In this document: one piece after another, positions 1-5,491 of the stretch
Numbering within the stretch: the stretch's first letter is position 1
How the letters are laid out: each line of letters starts with the position of its first letter
Assembly (NCBI GenBank): GCA_946183765.1
Contig: CAMHDC010000015.1
Span: forward strand, 1-13,088
DNA: 13,088 nt
DNA from: an uncultured Clostridia bacterium
GTDB lineage: Bacteria; Bacillota; Clostridia; Christensenellales; CAG-138
Reading direction: 5' to 3'
Notes under the pieces: model-generated
Told to the model about the DNA's origin: nothing
Seen by the model: only the letters and a program-made list of their open reading frames with translations
Database searches by the model: none
Program-made: the position numbers and the translations under genes

Positions 1-417
1 CCCACCTTCTCCGCCTGCTTCGGCCAGGCCTTCCTGGAGCTGCATCCCACCAAGTACGCCGAGGAGCTGGTCAAGAAGATGGAAAAGAGCGGCGCCAAGG
101 CCTACCTGGTCAACACCGGCTGGAACGGCACCGGCAAGCGCATCTCCATCAAGGACACCCGCGGCATCATCGACGCCATCCTGAACGGCGACATCCTGAC
201 CGCGCCCACCAAGATGATCCCCTACTTCAACCTGGAAGTGCCCACGGCCCTGCCCGGCGTGGATCCCAAGATCCTCGATCCCCGGGACACCTACGCCGAT
301 CCCGCCATCTGGGAGGAGAAGGCCAAGGACCTGGCCGGCCGGTTCATCAAGAACTTCAAGAAGTACGAAACCAACGAAGCCGGCAAAGCCCTGGTTCCCG
401 CCGGTCCCCAGCTCTGA
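1..417 (+). CDS. pckA: Phosphoenolpyruvate carboxykinase (ATP), C-terminal part
   Basis: This is the last 138 codons of ATP-dependent PEP carboxykinase, open from base 1 with the 5' end outside the window. The enzyme interconverts oxaloacetate plus ATP with PEP, CO2 and ADP in the cytosol, serving gluconeogenesis or, in many anaerobes, PEP carboxylation during fermentation. The recognisable parts are the PTFSACFGQAFL stretch near the start of the fragment, the segment YLVNTGWNGTGKRISIKDTR that ends in the family's nucleotide-binding region, and a typical tail with DPRDTYADPAIWEEKAKDLAGRFIKNF. The family is usually about 530 residues, so roughly a quarter is present. The gene ends with TGA at 415-417. 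Copy 1 of the structured repeat begins directly after the stop, so it would lie in this gene's 3' untranslated region. Confidence 0.95.
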   Translation, partial: PTFSACFGQAFLELHPTKYAEELVKKMEKSGAKAYLVNTGWNGTGKRISIKDTRGIIDAILNGDILTAPTKMIPYFNLEVPTALPGVDPKILDPRDTYADPAIWEEKAKDLAGRFIKNFKKYETNEAGKALVPAGPQL

Positions 418-617
418 TTCAGTCTGCTGAAAACTGCGTTTTCAACAGACTGAGGCTCTGCTTTCGCTTCGCTTCCAGCCCCTGCCTATACGCTGTGCGT
501 ACCGGGCGGCAGGTCCTGCAAGGTGTCAAACCCACCGCACATGTCGCTGGGTTTGACGGATTTTAAGCCGGCCGTTCTTCCCCCCGCAGCCATGGTTGCC
601 GGGCGGCTACACCGCCC
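418..617 (+). repeat. Multi-hairpin structured repeat, copy 1
   Basis: This is a roughly 200-bp element whose second copy lies at 2165-2379 on the other strand. Read on the plus strand it shows helix A (420-434 with 438-452, one mismatch). A conserved CTTCGCTTCG follows at 463-472. Helix C is two-part: CCTGCC 481-486 with GGCAGG 508-513 outside, TACGC 489-493 with GCGTA 497-501 inside. The two parts are separated by TA on one side and CCGGGC on the other. The linker CCTGCAAGGT is at 515-524. Helix D is 525-533 with 549-557, closing the 15-nt loop ACCGCACATGTCGCT. Helix E is GGGCGG 601-606 with CCGCCC 612-617, loop CTACA. All sequence differences from copy 2 inside helices C, D and E keep pairing. 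It is non-coding and lies between the pckA stop and the terminator at 643-671. It could be a structured RNA domain or a hairpin-based mobile element; I do not recognise a named family. Confidence 0.75.
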
Positions 618-642
618 GTTATCATCCGTTTTATTCTTACGC

Positions 643-671
643 AAAACAGCGGGCAAACGCCCGCTGTTTTT
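643..671. terminator. Bidirectional intrinsic terminator, pckA / amidotransferase-like gene
   Basis: There is a perfect GC-rich stem, ACAGCGGGC at 646-654 with GCCCGCTGT at 659-667, and an AAAC loop. It is followed on the plus strand by a run of T (667-671) and preceded by four A (643-646), which gives a T-run on the minus strand. It therefore suits termination both of pckA from the left and of the convergent gene ending at 708 from the right. Confidence 0.88.
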
Positions 672-707
672 GTTGACTTTTGCTTACATCCTGACTAACC
701 CAAGGGT

Positions 708-1412
708 TTATCCCCTGGCCTGCTCGACGAGCCAGGAGAACAGGGGGTCCATGTTCGTGAGGCCGTCGGGGTTGCGGTAGGCCCGCTCCGGGTGCCACTG
801 GACGGCCAGCAGCGGGTAGCCGGGCTGCTCGAAGGCCTCGATCATGGTGACGCCGCAGCCGGTCCAGGACGCGGTGGCCACGAAGGGCTCGGCCAAGCCT
901 CCCTCTGGGATACACTGGTGGTGGTAGCTGTTCACCATGAGTTCGGTCCCGCCGGTGAGCCGGTTCAGCAAGCTCCCCTCGGTCACGGCCACGGGATGCT
1001 CCGCGCCGGCGGTGTGGGTGGCGCCGCACCAGGTGGGGATGTCCTGGATGAGGGTGCCGCCGAAGGCCACGTTCAGCACCTGGAGTCCCCGGCAGATGGC
1101 CAAGGCGGGTTTGCCCGTCTTCCAATACTTCTCGATGAGCTGCAGCTCCAGGGCGTCCCGGTCCTGGTCGATGTGGACGGTGTCGTTCAATATCTCCTGG
1201 CCGAAGCGGGCCGGGTCCACGTCTACGCCGCCGGTGAGCAGGAGCCCGTCCGCCACCTGGATCAGTTCGTCCAGCCCGAAGGAGTTGCCCACGATCACGG
1301 GCACGCCGCCGGCCTTCACCACCGCGTTCACATACTCATGGTTCAGCCGGACCACGTTCAAATCCCCCACCATCAGGTTGCTGGTGGTCACCAGGATCAA
1401 CGGTTTCTTCAT
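708..1412 (-). CDS. Peptidase C26 / gamma-glutamyl-GABA hydrolase-like class I amidotransferase
   Basis: This 234-residue cytosolic protein is of the PuuD-like peptidase C26 family, which hydrolyses gamma-glutamyl amide bonds such as gamma-glutamyl-GABA. The class I glutamine amidotransferase fold is visible: the GLLLTGGVDVDP motif at residues 57-67, the nucleophile elbow AICRGLQ with Cys107, and the QWHPE motif giving His207 and Glu209 of the triad. All three catalytic residues are present and the length is typical. The ATG at 1412 is preceded on the minus strand by a GGGAGGGG ribosome site (1419-1426) and a good promoter. No putrescine-pathway genes are adjacent, so the substrate is not fixed by context. 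The gene is convergent with pckA and divergent from bioY. Confidence 0.88.
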   Translation of the reverse strand: MKKPLILVTTSNLMVGDLNVVRLNHEYVNAVVKAGGVPVIVGNSFGLDELIQVADGLLLTGGVDVDPARFGQEILNDTVHIDQDRDALELQLIEKYWKTGKPALAICRGLQVLNVAFGGTLIQDIPTWCGATHTAGAEHPVAVTEGSLLNRLTGGTELMVNSYHHQCIPEGGLAEPFVATASWTGCGVTMIEAFEQPGYPLLAVQWHPERAYRNPDGLTNMDPLFSWLVEQARG

Positions 1413-1443
1413 CTTGCGCCCCTCCCGTCCTGTCTTTATTCAT

Positions 1444-1472
1444 ATTGTACCTTGGTCTCCGATCGTTGTAAA
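1444..1472 (-). promoter_or_regulatory. Sigma-A-type promoter of the amidotransferase-like gene
   Basis: On the minus strand, TTTACA (1467-1472) and TACAAT (1444-1449) are separated by exactly 17 bp. Each hexamer matches five of six consensus bases. The predicted start is a few bases downstream, giving a leader of about 25 nt before the ATG at 1412. Confidence 0.8.
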
Positions 1473-1477
1473 GCCTC

Positions 1478-1505
1478 TGTTAACCTTGATTCGGTTTCGT
1501 TGACA
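1478..1505. promoter_or_regulatory. Possible BirA-like operator over the bioY -35 box
   Basis: The half-site TGTTAACC (1478-1485) faces an imperfect inverted partner CGTTGACA (1498-1505), with six of eight positions complementary. The right half contains the bioY -35 hexamer. Known BirA operators have TGTAAACC/TGTTAACC-type half-sites in inverted orientation, usually with a longer spacer than the 12 bp here. The location suits biotin-dependent repression, but the spacing is a real weakness, so this is tentative. Confidence 0.3.
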
Positions 1506-1528
1506 GGGGTTTGCCCGGGGGCTATAGT
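1500..1528 (+). promoter_or_regulatory. Sigma-A-type promoter of bioY
   Basis: A perfect TTGACA (1500-1505) lies 17 bp upstream of TATAGT (1523-1528, five of six matches). Transcription should start near 1535, about 27 nt before the bioY ATG. This rules out the in-frame TTG at 1511 as the start, because it lies inside the promoter spacer. Confidence 0.88.
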
Positions 1529-1561
1529 GGGTGTACATTGGAGAAAAGAGGGATATTGAGC

Positions 1562-2089
1562 ATGAAGAAGATGAAGACGAGAGACGTGGCCCTGGTGGGC
1601 CTGTTCGCGGCGCTGACGGTGATCTGTTCCTGGATATCCATCCCCCTGGGGCCGGTGCCCGTGACGCTGCAGACCTTCGCGGTGTTCCTGGCGGCGGCGC
1701 TGCTGGGCAGCAAGCGCTGCACCTGGGCGGTGCTGGTGTACATCCTGCTGGGCGTAGCGGGGCTGCCGGTGTTCTCCGGATTCAAGACGCTGAACCCCCT
1801 GACCTTCGGCTACGTGCTGGGTTTTTTGCCCCTGGGGCTGCTGACCGCGGCGTCGGAAAAGCTGTTTTCGAAGACCAAACTGGCCCTGCCTTTGGGCATG
1901 GTCCTGGGCCTGTTGGCGTGCTATTTCATCGGCACGGTCTGGTTCTACTACGTCATGCATTTTCGGGGCACGGAATACGGCTTCGGAAAAATTCTGAGCC
2001 TGTGCGTGGTCCCCTTCATCGTGCCGGATCTGGTCAAACTGGGCCTCGCCTACTTCCTGGCCCAAAAGCTGGGAAAATTTGTCAAATAA
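1562..2089 (+). CDS. bioY: Biotin ECF transporter substrate-binding component BioY
   Basis: BioY is the membrane S component that binds biotin and, with the shared ECF ATPases and EcfT, imports it. In some species BioY can act alone. The product is 175 residues with about six hydrophobic segments. The family core IPLGPVPVTLQTFAVFLAAA spans residues 27-46, followed by an LLGVAGLPVFSG-type loop at 62-73. The conserved late motif PFIVPDLVKLGLAYFLA (151-167) contains Asp156 and Lys159, at the positions that contact biotin in characterised BioY proteins. The ATG at 1562 is chosen because GAGGG (1548-1552) lies 9 nt upstream and the promoter lies just before it. No bioA/B/D/F or ecfAT genes are adjacent, so the energising module is probably encoded elsewhere. 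Confidence 0.93.
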   Translation: MKKMKTRDVALVGLFAALTVICSWISIPLGPVPVTLQTFAVFLAAALLGSKRCTWAVLVYILLGVAGLPVFSGFKTLNPLTFGYVLGFLPLGLLTAASEKLFSKTKLALPLGMVLGLLACYFIGTVWFYYVMHFRGTEYGFGKILSLCVVPFIVPDLVKLGLAYFLAQKLGKFVK

Positions 2090-2104
2090 GTGTCTCCACC
2101 TCAT

Positions 2105-2150
2105 CCACCGCCTACGGCGGTCCCCCTTCCCCTCAAGGGGAAGGCTTTTG
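2105..2150 (+). terminator. Double hairpin downstream of bioY, probable terminator and dispersed repeat
   Basis: Two stem-loops lie in tandem 18 bp after the bioY stop. The first is CCGCC (2108-2112) with GGCGG (2116-2120). The second is CCTTCCCC (2125-2132) with GGGGAAGG (2137-2144), a TCAA loop, followed by CTTTTG. The second stem plus the short T-run is a plausible, rather weak terminator for bioY. From memory, the arrangement resembles short intergenic hairpin repeats common in gut Clostridia genomes. That resemblance was not checked. Confidence 0.55.
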
Positions 2151-2164
2151 CAGGATAAGCACAA

Positions 2165-2379
2165 GTGCGTTGTATACGCACGAACTCGATTTATAGAGGA
2201 AGGCGAGCGGGCTGAAATATGTGAGATTCAGCGACATGTGCGGTGAATCTCACACCTTGCAGGGCCCGCCGCCCGGTGACCCGTATGGGTCATAGGCGGG
2301 ACCTGGAGGCGAAGCGAAGGCGGAGCACCCCGCCGCAGCGGCCTCAGTCTGCCGAAACTTTTGGTTTCGGCAGACTGAA
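2165..2379 (-). repeat. Multi-hairpin structured repeat, copy 2 (inverted)
   Basis: This is the second copy of the element at 418-617, on the minus strand. In element order, helix A is a perfect 14-bp stem (2364-2377 with 2345-2358, loop 2359-2363). It is followed by an extra GGCGG/CCGCC hairpin absent from copy 1 and the shared CTTCGCTTCG. Helix C has an outer stem (2295-2300 with 2265-2270) and an inner stem (2287-2292 with 2277-2282), with the same TA / CCGGGC asymmetric loop. The CCTGCAAGGT linker follows. Helix D is 2245-2253 with 2221-2229, enclosing a 15-nt loop identical to copy 1 (2230-2244). Helix E is 2176-2181 with 2165-2170, loop ATACA. It occupies most of the 363-bp gap between bioY and the exporter operon, antisense to both neighbours. 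No start or stop codon pattern suggests coding. Confidence 0.75.
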
Positions 2380-2453
2380 ATTCATACTTTTGCAACGTTT
2401 TGGACGAATATGGGGTGTTTAATAGCAGTAGCAGAAACAAGGAGAACAGGCGT

Positions 2454-3449
2454 ATGAAAAAAACTTTCAATATACTATTTACCCTGCTGCTCCTGCTGAC
2501 CGGCTGCCACAGCGCCCCGGCGGCGGAGCAGCCGGCAGCAGCCCCCCAACCCACGGTCAGCGTGACGGTGATGGAGGTCCAGGCCTATACCGCCGCGCCT
2601 ACGGATCTGCCCCTCCCGGACCTTACGCCCGCGCCTGTCCCGGAGGAAGACGACGGGGCGGCCGAGGAGCGGATCGTGGGCCACTGCATCAGCATTTTGG
2701 ACGCCCTGCCCTATCGGGCTGACCTCACCGGGGACGGTCAAACAGAAACGGTGGACCTGGTCGCCCTCCCGGGGGAGACGGACGGACAGCCCCGCTGGAC
2801 GGTGTCCGTGCAGAAGGGCCAGGAAACGAAGCTGTTCCAGACCGACGTCCCGGAAGACATGCCCTGCGATCTGTTTGCGGGGGACCTGGACGAGAACGGA
2901 CAGTACGAGCTGTTCTTCCACGGGGATCTGGCCTCCAGCGACTATCTGATCTACGCCTTCCGCAGCGATCTGAGCGTCCTGCTCTTCGAGCCGGACGACC
3001 GGTTCGTCCGCTGGGGCGAGGCGGGCGAAAGCTCCGTCTTCGCCGGCTCCATCGAGGGCTTCGAGGACGGGCACATCATTGTGGCGGGCGCGGTGGACAT
3101 GCTGGGCACCCACTGGGGCGTCAGGACCCTGGCTTTGGGCGAGGACGGCGTCATCGGCCCCGTGAGCACGGTGTGGACCTTCGACGAGGACATGGAGCTG
3201 GCCCTGACGGTGAAGAAAGAGCTGACCGCCTATGCGGCCCGGGCCCGCAAGGACCCCGGCGAAGCCTTCACCCTGGAACCCGGGACGAAGATCGTCCCCC
3301 TCTGCAGCGACGGATGCGCCCGGTTGTGGTTCGAGACCGACAGGGGCAAGGGCGGCGTGCTGCTGCTCACCCCCGACGAGGAGGACATGTGGCTCATCGA
3401 CGGGGTCCTCGAAGCGGAATACTTTGAAGAATTACCCTACGCAGGATAG
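2454..3449 (+). CDS. Lipoprotein with Ca-binding-like (VCBS/FG-GAP-type) loops, first gene of exporter operon
   Basis: This is a 331-residue predicted lipoprotein. The signal peptide is short (MKKTFNILFTLLLL) with lipobox LLTGC, so Cys18 should be lipidated and the protein tethered outside the membrane. A low-complexity Pro/Ala/Thr linker covers about residues 20-68. The folded part has two acidic loops of the DxxGDGxxE type, DLTGDGQTE (90-98) and DLDENGQYE (144-152), as seen in FG-GAP/VCBS or dockerin-like calcium sites. The C-terminal 45 residues, rich in Gly and aromatics, could be an SH3b-like fold. The ATG at 2454 is chosen over the upstream TTG at 2400 because AAGGAG (2439-2444) lies 9 nt before it and the signal peptide starts there. 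The stop overlaps the ribosome site of the next gene, so it belongs to the exporter operon, perhaps as an accessory or sensing subunit. I do not recognise a specific family, and no confident promoter is visible upstream. Confidence 0.8.
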   Translation: MKKTFNILFTLLLLLTGCHSAPAAEQPAAAPQPTVSVTVMEVQAYTAAPTDLPLPDLTPAPVPEEDDGAAEERIVGHCISILDALPYRADLTGDGQTETVDLVALPGETDGQPRWTVSVQKGQETKLFQTDVPEDMPCDLFAGDLDENGQYELFFHGDLASSDYLIYAFRSDLSVLLFEPDDRFVRWGEAGESSVFAGSIEGFEDGHIIVAGAVDMLGTHWGVRTLALGEDGVIGPVSTVWTFDEDMELALTVKKELTAYAARARKDPGEAFTLEPGTKIVPLCSDGCARLWFETDRGKGGVLLLTPDEEDMWLIDGVLEAEYFEELPYAG

Positions 3450-3458
3450 GAGACAGCT

Positions 3459-4817
3459 ATGAAAACCTTTTTGAAGATACTGCTGACAGCGGTGATCCTG
3501 GCGGGCCTTGGCTACGGCGGCTGGTGGGCGTATAACCGCTACTTCGCGGAGGCCCCCAAGGAGGGCACCGTCTACGTTCAGTCCGTGTCCGCCATCACGG
3601 GCGTGGGCCCCGCCGGACGCACCAGCCGATACAGCGGCGTGGTGGAGGCCAAGAATGTCATCGAGGTGAACCCGGACAAGGATCTGACCGTGAAGGAGTG
3701 CTTCGTTTCCGCCGGGGACAAGGTGGAGGCAGGCGCGCCCCTGTTCAGCTACGACGTGGCCAGCATGGAGATCGCCTATGAACAGCTGCAGCTGGACATC
3801 AAGGGATTGGAGAACGGCATCCAGACCGGCCGGGAGAAGGTGGAGAGTCTGAAAAAGTACCTGGCGCGGGTGGCCGAGTTCAAGAAATACGAAGTCCAGG
3901 TGCAGATTCAGACCGAGGAGCTGGAGATCCGCAAGAAGGAATACGACCTTGCCGGCAAGCGCGAGCAGGCGGAGGACATGGCCGCAGCCCTGGAGAACAC
4001 CGTGGTCTGCTCCCCCGTGACGGGCAAGATCCGCTCCGTCAAATCCTCCGACGGTACCGGCGGCCAGGATTACTACGGAGAGGGGACCCAGAGCAACGCC
4101 TACATCACCATCGTGGCCGGCAACGATTACTGCGTGAAGGGCACGGTCTCCGAGCAGACCATCCACACCCTCCAGGAGGGTATGCCCGTTCGGATCACCA
4201 GCCGGGTGGACGACAGCCGGTGGCAGGGCCGCATCTATCGAATCAACACCGAGGAGGCCAAGCAGAGCGGCAGCCGGTACTACTACGACGGCGGCGGCGA
4301 GCAGGCCAGCAAGTATGAGTTCTTCGTGGAGCTGGACACCAGTGAGGGCCTGCTCATGGGCCAGCACGTGTATATCGAGCCCGGCGCCGGGGACGATGAC
4401 GCCGAAGACGGGCTGCTGCTGCCCCTCTACTACGTGGTGGAAACGGAGGGCGCGCCCTTCGTCTACGCCGCGGACAGCGAAAACCGCATCGAAAAGCGGC
4501 CCGTCGTGTTGGGCGAACGAAATGAGGAACAGGGCACCGTGGCCATTTTGGAGGGGCTCAGCTTCCTGGATCGGATCGCCTTCCCGGACGAAAGCGTCCA
4601 GGTGGGCATGGCCGCGTCCGAAACCGCTTACGTGCCCGAGGATATGGACATGATGAACTTCGGCGGCATGGATATGCCCGCGGGGGATCTGAACGAAATG
4701 TACATGCCGGACACGGAGATGCCCGAAGGGGATTTGAGCGACATGTATATGCCGGACATGGAGATGCCCGAAGGCATCCTGCCGGAAGCAGCCCCGGCGG
4801 AAGGAGCCGTGGGATGA
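3459..4817 (+). CDS. HlyD/MacA-like efflux adaptor with methionine-rich C-terminal tail
   Basis: This 452-residue membrane fusion protein links a MacB-type pump to its extracellular path. There is one N-terminal membrane segment (about 6-26). The first lipoyl half is at about 66-100 (VEAKNVIEVNPDKDLTVKECFVSAGDKVEAGAP within it). A charged alpha-helical hairpin follows at about 102-180, then the second lipoyl half (VVCSPVTGKIRSVKSSDGT, 182-200), a beta-barrel region, and a membrane-proximal domain to about 390. The tail from 392 is unusual: 12 Met lie between residues 396 and 436, in a 15-residue tandem repeat of the form MPxGDLxxMYMPDxE. AGGAGA (3448-3453) sits 5 nt before the ATG. The stop overlaps the ATPase start as ATGA. 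The assignment to the adaptor family is firm; the cargo is unknown. The tail could bind soft metals or be a flexible spacer. Confidence 0.9.
   Translation: MKTFLKILLTAVILAGLGYGGWWAYNRYFAEAPKEGTVYVQSVSAITGVGPAGRTSRYSGVVEAKNVIEVNPDKDLTVKECFVSAGDKVEAGAPLFSYDVASMEIAYEQLQLDIKGLENGIQTGREKVESLKKYLARVAEFKKYEVQVQIQTEELEIRKKEYDLAGKREQAEDMAAALENTVVCSPVTGKIRSVKSSDGTGGQDYYGEGTQSNAYITIVAGNDYCVKGTVSEQTIHTLQEGMPVRITSRVDDSRWQGRIYRINTEEAKQSGSRYYYDGGGEQASKYEFFVELDTSEGLLMGQHVYIEPGAGDDDAEDGLLLPLYYVVETEGAPFVYAADSENRIEKRPVVLGERNEEQGTVAILEGLSFLDRIAFPDESVQVGMAASETAYVPEDMDMMNFGGMDMPAGDLNEMYMPDTEMPEGDLSDMYMPDMEMPEGILPEAAPAEGAVG
4674..4787 (+). repeat. 45-bp tandem repeat coding the Met-rich tail
   Basis: There are two full 45-bp units (4674-4718 and 4719-4763) and a partial third (4764-4787), in frame within the adaptor gene. 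Each begins ATGCCCG. Encoded units read MPAGDLNEMYMPDTE, then MPEGDLSDMYMPDME, then MPEGILPE. The unit length keeps the frame, so unit number could vary without disrupting the gene. Confidence 0.85.
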
Positions 4818-5491
4818 TCATCCAGCTCGAACACATCGAAAAGACCTACGGGACCGGGGCCAACAAGGTGCCGGTGCTCCATGATGTGAATATGCAGGTG
4901 GAAGCGGGGGAATATATCGCCATCATGGGCCCGTCGGGCTCCGGCAAGAGCACCCTCATGAACATCCTGGGCTATCTGGACGTGCCCTCCGGCGGCGTCT
5001 ACCGCTTCGACGGTGAGGACAACGCCAAAGCCGGGGACGCCCGCATGGCCCGCATCCGCAACGAAAAGATCGGGTTCGTGTTCCAGAGCTTTCATCTCAT
5101 GCAGCGGCGGCGGGCCTGGGAGAACGTGGCCCTGCCCCTGATGTACGGCAACGTTCGCCGCAGCGAACGCAAACGCCGGGCCGAGGAAGCGCTCAAGCAG
5201 GTGGGATTGGAGGACCGCATGAGCTTCTACCCCAACCAGCTCTCCGGCGGTCAATGCCAGCGGGTGGCCATCGCCCGGGCCATCTGCACCCGGCCCAGGC
5301 TTCTGCTGGCCGACGAGCCCACGGGTGCCCTCGATTCCAAGGCCGGACAACAGATCATGGACATCTTCGACGAGCTTCACAGCCAGGGCATGACCATCGT
5401 CATGATCACCCACGAGCACGCCGTGGCCGACAGGGCCCCCCGGCGGCTCTACATCTACGACGGCTATCTTCGGGAGGAGGCAGGCCAATGA
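4814..5491 (+). CDS. MacB/LolD-type ABC transporter ATPase
   Basis: This 225-residue cytosolic ATPase powers the permease encoded at 7366-8616. All motifs are intact: Walker A GPSGSGKST (39-47), Q-loop Gln91 in FVFQSF, ABC signature LSGGQ (143-147), Walker B LLLADE with Glu168, D-loop GALDS, and switch His200 in MITHE. The size and these motifs are typical of stand-alone ATPases paired with MacB/FtsX permeases. AAGGAG (4801-4806) lies 7 nt before the ATG, and ATGA overlaps at both ends indicate translational coupling with both adaptor genes. There is no fused membrane domain, as usual in Gram-positive relatives of MacB. Confidence 0.96.
   Translation: MIIQLEHIEKTYGTGANKVPVLHDVNMQVEAGEYIAIMGPSGSGKSTLMNILGYLDVPSGGVYRFDGEDNAKAGDARMARIRNEKIGFVFQSFHLMQRRRAWENVALPLMYGNVRRSERKRRAEEALKQVGLEDRMSFYPNQLSGGQCQRVAIARAICTRPRLLLADEPTGALDSKAGQQIMDIFDELHSQGMTIVMITHEHAVADRAPRRLYIYDGYLREEAGQ

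Noticed and set aside
418..628. Classical terminal inverted repeats and target-site duplications of a MITE
   Set aside because: The ends of the two copies share short similarity (TTCAGTCTG at one end) but do not form terminal inverted repeats with each other, and no flanking direct repeats are evident.
523..780. Short plus-strand frame across the structured repeat and terminator
   Set aside because: It runs through hairpin D, helix E and the terminator and into the end of the convergent gene. It has no ribosome site or protein-like sequence.
637..1125. Long minus-strand open frame with Arg/His/Gly-rich translation
   Set aside because: It is a shifted frame over the well-supported amidotransferase-like gene, has no family motif, and reflects high GC content.
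1562..2089. Riboswitch upstream of bioY
   Set aside because: The predicted leader is only about 27 nt, too short for an aptamer.
418..2379. CRISPR array
   Set aside because: There are only two copies, long, diverged and inverted, with no regularly spaced direct repeats.
2380..2453. Promoter for the exporter operon
   Set aside because: TTGCAA (2390) and TTGGAC (2400) could be -35 boxes, but no -10 hexamer lies at 16-18 bp, so no promoter is called.
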